This document shows, in pieces, positions 22,691 through 30,984 of a stretch of 64,000 bases of DNA. The notes beneath the pieces were generated by a model. That model did not search any database. It was not told the origin of the DNA and saw nothing but the letters and a program-made list of their open reading frames with translations. This DNA comes from Lichenicoccus roseus (GTDB taxonomy: Bacteria; Pseudomonadota; Alphaproteobacteria; Acetobacterales; Acetobacteraceae): positions 122,004 to 186,003 of the forward strand of contig NZ_VCDI01000007.1 of assembly GCF_005844085.1 (NCBI RefSeq). Direction: 5' to 3'. How positions within the stretch are numbered: position 1 is the stretch's first letter; each line of letters starts with the position of its first letter. Position numbers and translations under genes: made by a program.

Positions 22691-24397
22691 ATGAAAAAGC
22701 TGATCAACGACCCCAGGTCTGTCGTGCCGGACATGCTCGAGGGCCTGGCGACCCTGCATCCGGGCCACGCCTTGCTGGAGGGCGAGAACGTCGTCCTGCG
22801 CTCGGATCTTCCGCCGCTGCCGGAGCGGCGCGGGGTGGCGTTGATCTCCGGCGGCGGCGCCGGCCACGAACCGGCCCATGCCGGCTATGTCGGCGCCGGC
22901 ATGCTGTCCGCCGCGGTGACCGGAGAGGTCTTCACCTCGCCCGGCACCGACGCCGTGCTGGCCGCGATCCGCGCGGTCGCGGGTGCGGACGGCGTGCTGC
23001 TGATCGTCAAGAACTACACCGGAGACCGGCTGAATTTCGGCCTCGCCGCCGAGCTCGCACGGGGCGAAGGCATCGCGGTCGAGCTGGTGGTGGTCGCCGA
23101 CGATGTGGCACTGCGCGATACCGTAGAGGCCGGACGACGGCGCGGCGTCGCCGGCACGGTGCTGGTGCACAAGGTGGCAGGTGCTGCAGCCGCGGCCGGA
23201 CTACCGCTCGCCGAAGTGGCGCGCGAGGCACGTGAAGCCGCCGCCGCAGTCGGCACCATGGGCGTGGCGCTGGGCGCCTGCACCGTCCCCGCCGCCGGAC
23301 GCGCCGGTTTCACCCTCGGCGAGGACGAGATCGAGCTCGGGCTCGGCATCCACGGCGAACGCGGCGTCCGGCGCACCACGCTGGAACCCGCCGCCGCCAT
23401 CGTCGGCACCATCCTCGAGACCATCCTGTCCGACGCCGCGATCGCGGCGGGCGAGCAGGTCGCGCTGCTGGTCAACGGCCTCGGCGGCACACCGCCGATG
23501 GAGCTTGCGATCGTGGCAGCCGAGGCCATCGCCCAGTTGCGGGCGCGCGGCGTGCATGTCGCAAGGGCCTGGAGCGGCAACCTGCTGACCGCCCTCGAGA
23601 TGCCGGGCTGCTCGCTGTCGGTGATGCGGCTGGACGCGCTGCGCCTGCAGCGGCTGGATGCGCCGACCAGCGCACCGGCCTGGCCCCGCGGCGGCGTGCT
23701 GGCGGAACGCGTCGCCCGCACGGCCGCCCCGCACGCGAGCGTCACCGCCGCCGAGCTGTTCCGGAACGATCACGGACAGGGCCGGGCCGTGCGTGACGCT
23801 GCCCTTGCGATCGCAGCCGCTCTGGAGGCCGAGGAGCGACAGCTGACCGAACTCGACAGCATCGCCGGCGACGGCGACCTCGGCATCTCCATGGCTCGTG
23901 GCGCCGCCGCTGTCCGGGAGATCCCGCCGGCGGCCTGGTCGAGCGCCGCTGCCGGGCTTGCCGCGATGAGCGAGGCCCTGCGCCGGGCGATCGCCGGCAG
24001 CTCCGGTCCGTTCTATGCGACCGCGTTGCTGCGCGCCGCGCGCAGCCTCGGTGCGTGCGATCCCGTCACGCCCGGTGACTGGGCGTCGGCCTTCGACCTC
24101 GGGGTATCGGGTGTGTCCGATCTTGGCGGTGCGCGTCCCGGCGACCGCACCATGCTCGACGCGCTGCGTCCGGCCGCCGACGCCCTGTCGAGCGCAATCG
24201 CTGCCGGGCGGCCGTTTCGCGTCGCGCTGTCGGCTATGCTCGAAGCCGGGGAACGCGGTGCCGAGGCTACTGCGGCGATGAACCCTCGCCTGGGTCGCGC
24301 CGCCTATCTGGGTGATCGGGCGGCCGGTGTGCCCGATGCCGGGGCCGCCGCGGTGGTGGTCTGGCTGCGCGCCCTGGAGCGCCACCTGGCGGGCTGA
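22691..24397 (+). CDS. ATP-dependent dihydroxyacetone-type kinase, DhaK-DhaL fusion
   Basis: A 568-residue kinase. The DhaK half has SGGGAGHEPAHAGYVGAG (residues 53-70) and the histidine that binds the ketose covalently in GIHGERG (His221). The DhaL half starts after residue 340 and carries the nucleotide/Mg aspartates in DSIAGDGDLGISM. Fusion of both parts means ATP, not the PEP phosphotransferase system, is the donor. It stands alone, 47 bases after the monooxygenase. Dihydroxyacetone is the default substrate, but relatives phosphorylate L-erythrulose, which would also fit the sugar-acid cluster 14 kb away. Confidence 0.9.
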   Translation: MKKLINDPRSVVPDMLEGLATLHPGHALLEGENVVLRSDLPPLPERRGVALISGGGAGHEPAHAGYVGAGMLSAAVTGEVFTSPGTDAVLAAIRAVAGADGVLLIVKNYTGDRLNFGLAAELARGEGIAVELVVVADDVALRDTVEAGRRRGVAGTVLVHKVAGAAAAAGLPLAEVAREAREAAAAVGTMGVALGACTVPAAGRAGFTLGEDEIELGLGIHGERGVRRTTLEPAAAIVGTILETILSDAAIAAGEQVALLVNGLGGTPPMELAIVAAEAIAQLRARGVHVARAWSGNLLTALEMPGCSLSVMRLDALRLQRLDAPTSAPAWPRGGVLAERVARTAAPHASVTAAELFRNDHGQGRAVRDAALAIAAALEAEERQLTELDSIAGDGDLGISMARGAAAVREIPPAAWSSAAAGLAAMSEALRRAIAGSSGPFYATALLRAARSLGACDPVTPGDWASAFDLGVSGVSDLGGARPGDRTMLDALRPAADALSSAIAAGRPFRVALSAMLEAGERGAEATAAMNPRLGRAAYLGDRAAGVPDAGAAAVVVWLRALERHLAG

Positions 24398-24562
24398 ACG
24401 CGCGCCCACGAGTCTCGAGCAGCGCTGATGCAGCGGTTGAGGATCCCTCACACCAACCTGCCCACGAAACCACTATGATGACGGGGTGAAGACAAAAACA
24501 CGTCGATGCTCGTGGTTCGGCTGGGCGATATCTGCCCGGCTGCAACGGATCGGAGATACGCC

Positions 24563-25909
24563 ATGTCGAAGTCACCGAACCGGCAACTGAAGCTCGGCGC
24601 CATCCTGACCGGCGTCGGCACCGAGCAGAATGCCTGGCGCGAACCTGGCCTGCCGGGCGACGCCAGCATCGACATCAACTGGTACATCCGCCACGCCCGG
24701 GCGGCGGAGGCGGCAAAGTTCGATCTGGTGTTCATCGTGGACAGCCCGTTCATCACGCCAGACACGGCGCCGCATTTCCTGAACCGGCTGGAGCCGCTGA
24801 CGCTGCTCTCCGCGCTCGCGGTGTCCACCTCGCATATCGGCCTGGTTGCGACGCTGACGACATCGTACTGGGAGCCGTACAACGTCGCGCGCCAGTTCGC
24901 CTCGCTCGACCAGATCAGCAACGGCCGCGCGGGATGGAACGTGGTCACCACCGGGCTGGAGGGGGCGGCGCGCAACTACGGCCGCGAGGAGCATTTCGAC
25001 CATGCGGTGCGCTACGCCCGGGCGCGCGAGTTCGTGGAGGTCGTGCAGGGCCTGTGGGACAGCTACGAGGACGATGCCTTCGTGCGCGACAAGGCAGCCG
25101 GCATCTTCCTGGACAAGTCGCGGCAGCATGCGCTGAACCACAAGGGCGAGCATTTCTCGGTCGCCGGGCCGCTGGCGCTCAGCCGGTCGAGACAGGGACA
25201 GCCGGTGATCTTCCAGGCCGGCGACAGCGACACCGGGCGCAGCTTCGGCGCCGCCGTCGCGGAAGCGACCTTCGCCGCCGCGCAGGATTTCGGGCAGGCG
25301 CAGGACTATTATCGCGACCTGAAAGCGCGAGCGGCAAAGCTTGGTCGCGATGCCGACCGGATCGTGGTGATGCCTGGCCTCGGCGTCATCATCGACGACA
25401 CCGATGCGGCGGCGCGCGCCCGCGAGGAGGCGCGTATCGGCTCGCTGGATCTTGGCAAGGCGCTGGTGGAGCTTGGCCGGGCCTTCAACTACCACGACTT
25501 CTCGGGCTACGACCTCGATGCGCCGTTTCCCGATGTCGAAGCGCTGAGCCTCAACTCCTACAAGGGCCGCGCCGAACGCATCGTGCATGTCGCACGCGCG
25601 CAGCGCCTGAGCCTGCGCGCGACGGCCTGGCATTTCGCCAACTCGCGATCGCGATTCGTCGGCACCGCAGAGACCGTCGCCGACGAGATCGAGCGCTGGT
25701 TCGTGGGCGGTGCCGCGGACGGGTTCAACCTGATGGTGTCGGCGCCTCGCGACTTTACCCTGTTCGTCGAGCGGGTGGTGCCGATCCTGCAGGCGCGCGG
25801 GTTGTTCAGGTCCGACTACGAGAGCGACACCCTGCGCGGTCATCTCGGTCTGCCGGTCCCGCCCAACCGCCATGCCGTCCGCGAGCGGGCCCGGGCGGCG
25901 GCGGAATAG
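24563..25909 (+). CDS. Flavin-dependent monooxygenase, NtaA/SnaA/DszA group
   Basis: A 448-residue luciferase-like (LLM class) enzyme that uses reduced FMN from a partner reductase. I start at the ATG at 24563, which has GGAG seven bases upstream. The N-terminus LKLGAILTGVGTEQNAWREP, then FIVDSPF and RAGWNVVTTGLEGAARNYG are characteristic of the nitrilotriacetate/dibenzothiophene-sulfone group. No flavin reductase gene is nearby. It is followed after 3 bases by a substrate-binding protein, so it probably acts on an imported sulfonate, sulfone or chelator. The substrate is not readable. Confidence 0.9.
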   Translation: MSKSPNRQLKLGAILTGVGTEQNAWREPGLPGDASIDINWYIRHARAAEAAKFDLVFIVDSPFITPDTAPHFLNRLEPLTLLSALAVSTSHIGLVATLTTSYWEPYNVARQFASLDQISNGRAGWNVVTTGLEGAARNYGREEHFDHAVRYARAREFVEVVQGLWDSYEDDAFVRDKAAGIFLDKSRQHALNHKGEHFSVAGPLALSRSRQGQPVIFQAGDSDTGRSFGAAVAEATFAAAQDFGQAQDYYRDLKARAAKLGRDADRIVVMPGLGVIIDDTDAAARAREEARIGSLDLGKALVELGRAFNYHDFSGYDLDAPFPDVEALSLNSYKGRAERIVHVARAQRLSLRATAWHFANSRSRFVGTAETVADEIERWFVGGAADGFNLMVSAPRDFTLFVERVVPILQARGLFRSDYESDTLRGHLGLPVPPNRHAVRERARAAAE

Positions 25910-25912
25910 CCG

Positions 25913-26851
25913 TTGCGCACCCGGATCTGGCTCGTTGCCGCCCTCGCCCTGATCTGCACGCTCGACCGCGCGCAGGCGCAGGCCGGGCTTCGGGTTGCCG
26001 ACCAGAAGGGCCTGCAGAAGGCGCTGCTGACTGCGTCCCATGCGCTCGACGACGTGCCCTACCCGATCGAGTGGAGCGAGTTCGAGGCCGCCTCGCCGCT
26101 GCTGCAGGCGCTCGGAGCCGGTGCGGTGGATACCGGGATCGCCGGTGACGGACCCTTCCTGTTCGCCTACGGCGCCGGCCTGAAGCTGCACGCCACGGTG
26201 GCGATCCCGCCCCGTGGCGGCGGCCACGTGGTTGCGGTGATCGCGGGCAGGAATTCCACGATCCGGTCCGCCGCCGATCTCAAGGGCAAGCGGATCGCCA
26301 CCGTGCGCGGCTCCATCGGCCACTTCCTGCTGCTCAGGCTGGCCGAGCGCGGGGCATTCCGGCTCGACCAGATCACGATCGTCCTGCTCTCGCCGGCGCA
26401 GTCGAAGGCGGCGCTGGAAACCGGCAGCATCGATGCCTGGGCCACCTGGGAGCCATATATCTCGCTCGAGGAGGCGCAGGCCGGCGGCCGGGTGGTGGCC
26501 GATGGCGGTGGCTTCGCCGGCAACTACAGCTTCCAGATCGCGACCGACGCGGCGATCCGCACCAAGCACGACATGCTCGCCGATTTCTACCGTCGGCTCG
26601 CTCGCGCCTATGCCTGGGGCAACACCCATCCCAACGCCTATGCGGCGATCTGGTCGCAGCAGACCGGCCTGCCGCTGCCGGTCTCGATCAGGATCGCGGA
26701 CGAGATGCGTACCACCGCTCAACCTGTCGGCGATGCCATCGTCGCCACCGAGAAGGCAACGCTCGAGACCTACCGCAAGGCAGGCGTGCTGCCGTCCGGC
26801 GGCCCGCCCATAGACGGTGCATTCGATCGCAGCTTCTCCCTGTCCAGGTGA
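25913..26851 (+). CDS. ABC transporter substrate-binding protein, SsuA/NMT1-like, orphan
   Basis: A 312-residue periplasmic binding protein beginning with TTG, three bases after the monooxygenase stop. The signal peptide is MRTRIWLVAALALICTLDRAQAQA. The body has the SsuA/TauA fold marks: VDTGIAGDGPF, DLKGKRIATVRGS and GSIDAWATWEPYI. This group binds aliphatic sulfonates and related small molecules. The ATPase and permease that should accompany it are missing from the window, apart from a possible permease remnant just downstream. Confidence 0.86.
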   Translation: MRTRIWLVAALALICTLDRAQAQAGLRVADQKGLQKALLTASHALDDVPYPIEWSEFEAASPLLQALGAGAVDTGIAGDGPFLFAYGAGLKLHATVAIPPRGGGHVVAVIAGRNSTIRSAADLKGKRIATVRGSIGHFLLLRLAERGAFRLDQITIVLLSPAQSKAALETGSIDAWATWEPYISLEEAQAGGRVVADGGGFAGNYSFQIATDAAIRTKHDMLADFYRRLARAYAWGNTHPNAYAAIWSQQTGLPLPVSIRIADEMRTTAQPVGDAIVATEKATLETYRKAGVLPSGGPPIDGAFDRSFSLSR

Positions 26852-26866
26852 GAGGCTGCTCATCCT

Positions 26867-26977
26867 GTGGCTCGCGATGCTCGCGCCACTCCGCAGGCGC
26901 CGGCGACCGAATTGATGCTGGCCGGGGTTATCGTGATCGCCGTTGTGGCCCTTGGGCTTGAGCTGCTGGTCCCGTGA
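26867..26977 (+). pseudogene. Possible remnant of an ABC permease C-terminus (36 codons)
   Basis: A GTG-started frame of 36 residues lies directly after the orphan binding-protein gene. Its second half is one hydrophobic segment, ATELMLAGVIVIAVVALGLE, resembling the last membrane helix of SsuC/TauC-type permeases. A deletion that removed the permease and ATPase of the transporter would leave such a piece. It could equally be a small membrane peptide or chance; there is no clear ribosome site. Confidence 0.3.
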
Positions 26978-26986
26978 AGATCCAAG

Positions 26987-28516
26987 CTAGGACAGCAGCG
27001 TTGCCAGAGCGCCCGCATCGCCCACGACGCGCGCGACCTTGTTCTGCGCCCCGAGCTTGTTGCGCCGTTCCATCCAGCGCGTGAAGCTTCCGGGCGGCAA
27101 CAGCCTTATATCCGGATCGCGCAACCCGAAACCGTCGCCGCGATGCGCCGCGTAATCCTCGTTCAGTCGCCGCAGGGCGGCATCCAGGGCGCGCCCGAAC
27201 TCCGCCGCGTCAGCCGGGCCATCCAGCTCCACCGCGAACAGGTGGCCGCCCCGGTTGTCCTGTTCGTCCGGCGCGACCGGCGCCACGCTGTATTCCACCA
27301 GGTTGCGGCCGACCGCCTGCGCGGCCTCGGTCGCCGCCCGGTCGAGCTCGGCGCCGATCAGATGCTCGCCCGCCACGGACAGCGACCATGCGGTTCGTCC
27401 GCTGATCAGGATGCGCGGCGGATCGAGCGAGACCAGGCGCACGGTGTCGCCCAGTATATATGACCAGAGACCGGCATTGCTGCTCAGCACCAGGGCATAC
27501 TCCTCGCCCACCACGGCATTGCCGATCCAGCGACGTTCGGGGCCACCCTGTCCGGAAGAAACCGAGCCGAGATCGCCAGGACGGACGAACTCGTAGAACA
27601 GGCCACGATCCAGGATCAGCCGCAGTCCCTCCCCGTCACCGCGGTCGGCCACCGCGATGAACCCCTCGCTTGCGGCGTAGACTTCCCGGGTCAGTGCAGC
27701 ACTACCCTGCATCCAGGCTGCGAACCGGCTGCGATAGGGCGCAAATCCCACCCCGCCATGCACGATCAGCTCCAGTTCCGGAAACAGGTGGCGCAGCAGC
27801 GCGCCGGGCGGACGCAGCGACGCCACCGTCTCGAAGAACAGCAGCATCCAGCTCGCCGTCCCGGAAATGCTCGCCACCGGGTGCTGGAGCGCAAGCGGCG
27901 CCAGCGCTGCCATCTTCTCGCGCCAGTCACGCAGGGCGGCGATCGCGGGCGGTGGCAGCACGCGGCCACGCGCCCAGATCGGCGTCCGGATGGCGGCGAT
28001 GCCGGAGAGATCCCCGGCAGCCACGCCGGGTGCGAGCCGTTCCAGATCGGTGGTGCCGCCAAGGAATATGCCGCCGGATGCCAGCACGCGGCTGTCCGGC
28101 CGCGCGGCAAGATGCCAGGCCAGCACATCGAGTGCGCAGCTCTTGTTGGCGCGCAGCATGGCGCGGCTCAACGGGATGCGCTTGGTCACTGCCTGGGTGG
28201 TACCGGAGGAGTTCGCATAGTACCGCATCCGGCCCGGCCAGGTGACGCCGCCGACGTCCGGAAACGAAGGCTGCCACCACCGCGTCCAGAATTCCTCGTA
28301 GGTGCGCACGGGAACCCGTCGCTGGTAATCGCGGACCGAGCGGATCGCCGCGAAATCATGCGCCTGGCCGAAGCGCGTGTCCGCCGCACGCGCCAGGAGC
28401 CTGGCAAGGACGCGACGCTGCGTAGCGCCCGCGTCCTGGCGCGCCAGCGCGGCCCGGCGCCGGGCTGCCCACAGCTTGAGAACGATGGTCGGATCAGTCA
28501 GGGCGCACCACCGCAT
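26987..28516 (-). CDS. GH3-family acyl-adenylate/amidosynthetase-like protein
   Basis: A 509-residue protein of the GH3 superfamily, known from plant auxin and jasmonate conjugation. Family marks are YYANSSGTTQAVTKRIPLSRAM-like P-loop residues (ANSSGTT near residue 103), YAASEGFIAVADRG, and LWSYILGDTVRLVS with ISGRTAWSLSVAGEHL. Bacterial GH3 proteins are common but poorly characterised; ATP-dependent ligation of an acid to an amine is the family expectation. The start at 28516 lies inside the 3' end of the acylase remnant, so the two were translationally coupled before that gene decayed. Confidence 0.82.
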   Translation of the reverse strand: MRWCALTDPTIVLKLWAARRRAALARQDAGATQRRVLARLLARAADTRFGQAHDFAAIRSVRDYQRRVPVRTYEEFWTRWWQPSFPDVGGVTWPGRMRYYANSSGTTQAVTKRIPLSRAMLRANKSCALDVLAWHLAARPDSRVLASGGIFLGGTTDLERLAPGVAAGDLSGIAAIRTPIWARGRVLPPPAIAALRDWREKMAALAPLALQHPVASISGTASWMLLFFETVASLRPPGALLRHLFPELELIVHGGVGFAPYRSRFAAWMQGSAALTREVYAASEGFIAVADRGDGEGLRLILDRGLFYEFVRPGDLGSVSSGQGGPERRWIGNAVVGEEYALVLSSNAGLWSYILGDTVRLVSLDPPRILISGRTAWSLSVAGEHLIGAELDRAATEAAQAVGRNLVEYSVAPVAPDEQDNRGGHLFAVELDGPADAAEFGRALDAALRRLNEDYAAHRGDGFGLRDPDIRLLPPGSFTRWMERRNKLGAQNKVARVVGDAGALATLLS

Positions 28517-28806
28517 GATGCGGGAATTGCCGCGCAGCCTCGACGCCGAGCGGCAGTTGCACCGAGCGGCCGCGCCGCCACAGGGCGTCCTGGTCGGCGA
28601 AATCGTCGCTGCCAAGCCAGCCATCCTGGCCGCCGAGCAGCACGACCCTGCTGGCTCCAGTGGATGTGCAGCGGCGCTTTCAACGGGGCGCGTCCCGGAA
28701 ACATGCCGAGCCGCTGCTCCAGCGTGGGGCGTGGCTGGCGTATCAGCATGGCACGCGCGCCGATACCGGACGCGATCGCCATCCCCAGCAGCCGGTCGCC
28801 GGTCAT
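28494..28806 (-). pseudogene. Penicillin-acylase family gene with a large internal deletion
   Basis: Two ends of one gene are joined out of frame. From 28806 the first frame gives MTGDRLLGMAIASGIGARAM, then LEQRLGMFP and APLHIHWSQQ, resembling the N-terminus of the alpha chain of penicillin acylase family members. A second frame gives RVVLLGGQDGWLGSDDFADQ and LWRRGRSVQLPLG up to a TGA at 28494-28496, the usual C-terminus of the same family. Intact members are about 700-800 residues; here both ends fit into 313 bases, so the middle, including the nucleophilic serine, has been lost. Confidence 0.6.
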
Positions 28807-28914
28807 CGACAGCCCTCTGGCAGGAGCGTCTTGCGAAGCCCGGCAAACGACCGGACCCGGCTCCGCGGCCTTCGCCGTCGAGCCGGACCGGTCGGCGCTT
28901 GCGTATCCGGCGCC

Positions 28915-29898
28915 TCAGTACATGGTATTGGCCGTGGGCCCGTAGAACGTGGTCGGGCTGAACTGGTCCACGTTCGCCTTGGTGATCAGCTGGGCATCCA
29001 CCAGCTGCTCGGCCGGGATAGCCTTGCCGGTGTTGTTGATGAGCTGGATGGCGTCGCGGACTGCCATCTCGCCCATCTCGTAGGGACGCTGCGCCTTCGT
29101 CGCCTGGGTGAGGCCCGACTTGACCGCCTTGAACATGGTCGGGAAGCCATCGATCCCCACCACCACCAGGCCCTGTCGATCGGCCTGCTTGGCGGCCTTG
29201 GCGGCTCCCATCGCCATCGCGTCGCTCTCGCCGAAGATGGCCTTCAGATCGGGATGCGCGGTCAGGATGTTCTGTGCCGCCTTGTAGGCCTCGGTCTCAT
29301 CCCAGTTCGCGGTCTGCTGGGCGACGACGTGGATATCCGGGAACTTCTGCAGCGCCTCCTGGCAACCCTGCGTCCTCTGCAGTTCGGCCGTGGCGCCGAG
29401 CACGCCATGCAGGATCGCAAGCTCGCCCTTGCCGCCGATCTGGTTGAACATCCATGTGCAGAGGTCGCGCGCGGCCTTCACGCTGTCGGTCGCGATGTAG
29501 GTTGCGAGCTTCACGTTGGTGCCCTCGGGCCGTTCGTCGACCGCGATCACCGGCACGCCCGACTGGTTGGCTGCGCGTACGCCAGCCGCTGCGGAGGTGG
29601 CGTCCTGCGGGATGAAGATCAGCGCGCCAGGTTGCCGCACCAGCAGGTTCTGGATCTGGTTGATCTGCAGGGTCGAGTTGTCGGCGGCCGACGCCACGTT
29701 GAGCGTGTAGCCTTCCTTCTTGGCCTCGTCACGCATGCCGGCAACGGCGGCGATGTAGAACAGGGATTTCTGGTCGGCGACCGCCACCGCGATGGCCGGC
29801 TTGCCGGCGGCATGCGCGGCCGGACCGGGCACGATCGCGCGGCCGGCGGCGACCAGCATCAGGACGCCAAGCGAGCGTGACCATTGATTGGCTCTCAT
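28915..29898 (-). CDS. Sugar ABC transporter substrate-binding protein (RbsB type)
   Basis: A 327-residue periplasmic protein with signal peptide (MRANQWSRSLGVLMLVAAGR to AHA-A). The type 1 periplasmic sugar-binding fold shows in SLFYIAAVAGMRDEAKKEG, LIFIPQDATSAAAGVRAAN, GVPVIAVDE and FGESDAMAMGAAKA. The start has a very good ribosome site, AAAGGAGGAG, eight bases upstream. It is the third gene of an ATPase-permease-binding protein operon. A monosaccharide, polyol or sugar acid is the expected ligand; an operator shared with the RLP cluster suggests a substrate of that pathway. Confidence 0.92.
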   Translation of the reverse strand: MRANQWSRSLGVLMLVAAGRAIVPGPAAHAAGKPAIAVAVADQKSLFYIAAVAGMRDEAKKEGYTLNVASAADNSTLQINQIQNLLVRQPGALIFIPQDATSAAAGVRAANQSGVPVIAVDERPEGTNVKLATYIATDSVKAARDLCTWMFNQIGGKGELAILHGVLGATAELQRTQGCQEALQKFPDIHVVAQQTANWDETEAYKAAQNILTAHPDLKAIFGESDAMAMGAAKAAKQADRQGLVVVGIDGFPTMFKAVKSGLTQATKAQRPYEMGEMAVRDAIQLINNTGKAIPAEQLVDAQLITKANVDQFSPTTFYGPTANTMY

Positions 29899-29945
29899 TG
29901 TCGAACTCCTCCTTTTCCAGGTTTCCAGCTGGGCTTGCGTCATCG

Positions 29946-30932
29946 CTAGCGCGCGCGGCGATCCGTGAGCACGGCAAGAATGATCGCGGCGCCGATCACG
30001 ACAGGTTGCAGGTTGGGCGAGACGTCGATCAGCGACATGCCGTTCTGCAGCACGCCGATGATCAGCAGGCCGATGAAGGTGCCGAGCATGCTGCCGGAGC
30101 CGCCGGCGAGGCTGGCGCCGCCGATCACCACCACGGCGATGACGCTGAGCAGATCGCTGAGGCCTGCGGTGGGCTGCGCGCTGTCGAGCCGTGAGCCGAC
30201 GATCATGCCGGCAAGTGCCGCCAGGAAGCCGGCGATGACATAGACGCCGACCTTGATGCGCTGCACGTTCAGTCCCGACAGCCGGGCGACTTCCTCGTTG
30301 CCGCCGAGTGCGTAGAGCGCACGCCCGTTCGGCCTGAACTTCAACCAGAACGCGGCGATCAGGTAGACCGAGACCAGGATGATGGTCTGCAGCGGGATCC
30401 CGGCGATATGCAGCGCGGTGAGCGCGGTGAAGTAGTCGGGGAACCCGGTTACCGGGCTGCCATTGGTGATGTAGAGCGCGATGCCCGAGCATGCCGACAT
30501 CGTCGCGAGGGTTGCAACGAATGGCTGGATGCGCGCATAGGTCGCCAGCACGCCGTTCAGCAGGCCGATAAGGGCGCCGAGCAGCAGGCCGGCGAACATC
30601 GCGATCGGGAAGGCGATCTGGAAATCGCGGTACAGCCATGCCGTCAGCATCAGGCTCACGGCGAGGACCGCGCCCACCGAGAGGTCGATGCCGCCGGTAA
30701 TGATGACGAGGGCGGATCCGACCGCCATGATCCCGATCTCGGAGATCTGGCTGAAAATGTCGAGCAGGTTGCGGGTCGTCAGGAAGTACGGCGACAGGAA
30801 CGAGAACACCACCAGGATGACGATGAGTCCGATCAGCGGGCCCGGCACCTGACGGGAGATCTGCACCAGGCGCGCGCGCAGTCCCGGATCCGTACTGGCC
30901 CTCGTGCCCGGTTCAGCCGGCGCCATGCTCAT
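29946..30932 (-). CDS. Sugar ABC transporter permease (RbsC type)
   Basis: A 328-residue integral membrane protein with about 8-10 hydrophobic segments. GGIDLSVGAVLAVSLMLTAW is the usual RbsC loop, and ALGGNEEVARLSGLNVQRIK is the cytoplasmic EAA-like loop that meets the ATPase. I prefer the ATG at 30932 because GGGAG lies nine bases upstream; an in-frame ATG at 30968 would add 12 residues. Transcribed between its ATPase and binding-protein genes. Confidence 0.93.
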   Translation of the reverse strand: MSMAPAEPGTRASTDPGLRARLVQISRQVPGPLIGLIVILVVFSFLSPYFLTTRNLLDIFSQISEIGIMAVGSALVIITGGIDLSVGAVLAVSLMLTAWLYRDFQIAFPIAMFAGLLLGALIGLLNGVLATYARIQPFVATLATMSACSGIALYITNGSPVTGFPDYFTALTALHIAGIPLQTIILVSVYLIAAFWLKFRPNGRALYALGGNEEVARLSGLNVQRIKVGVYVIAGFLAALAGMIVGSRLDSAQPTAGLSDLLSVIAVVVIGGASLAGGSGSMLGTFIGLLIIGVLQNGMSLIDVSPNLQPVVIGAAIILAVLTDRRAR

Positions 30933-30984
30933 CGTACTGGTCTCCCTGCCCTGTTGCCCGTCCGACATGAGCCGGCCGCCCCGC

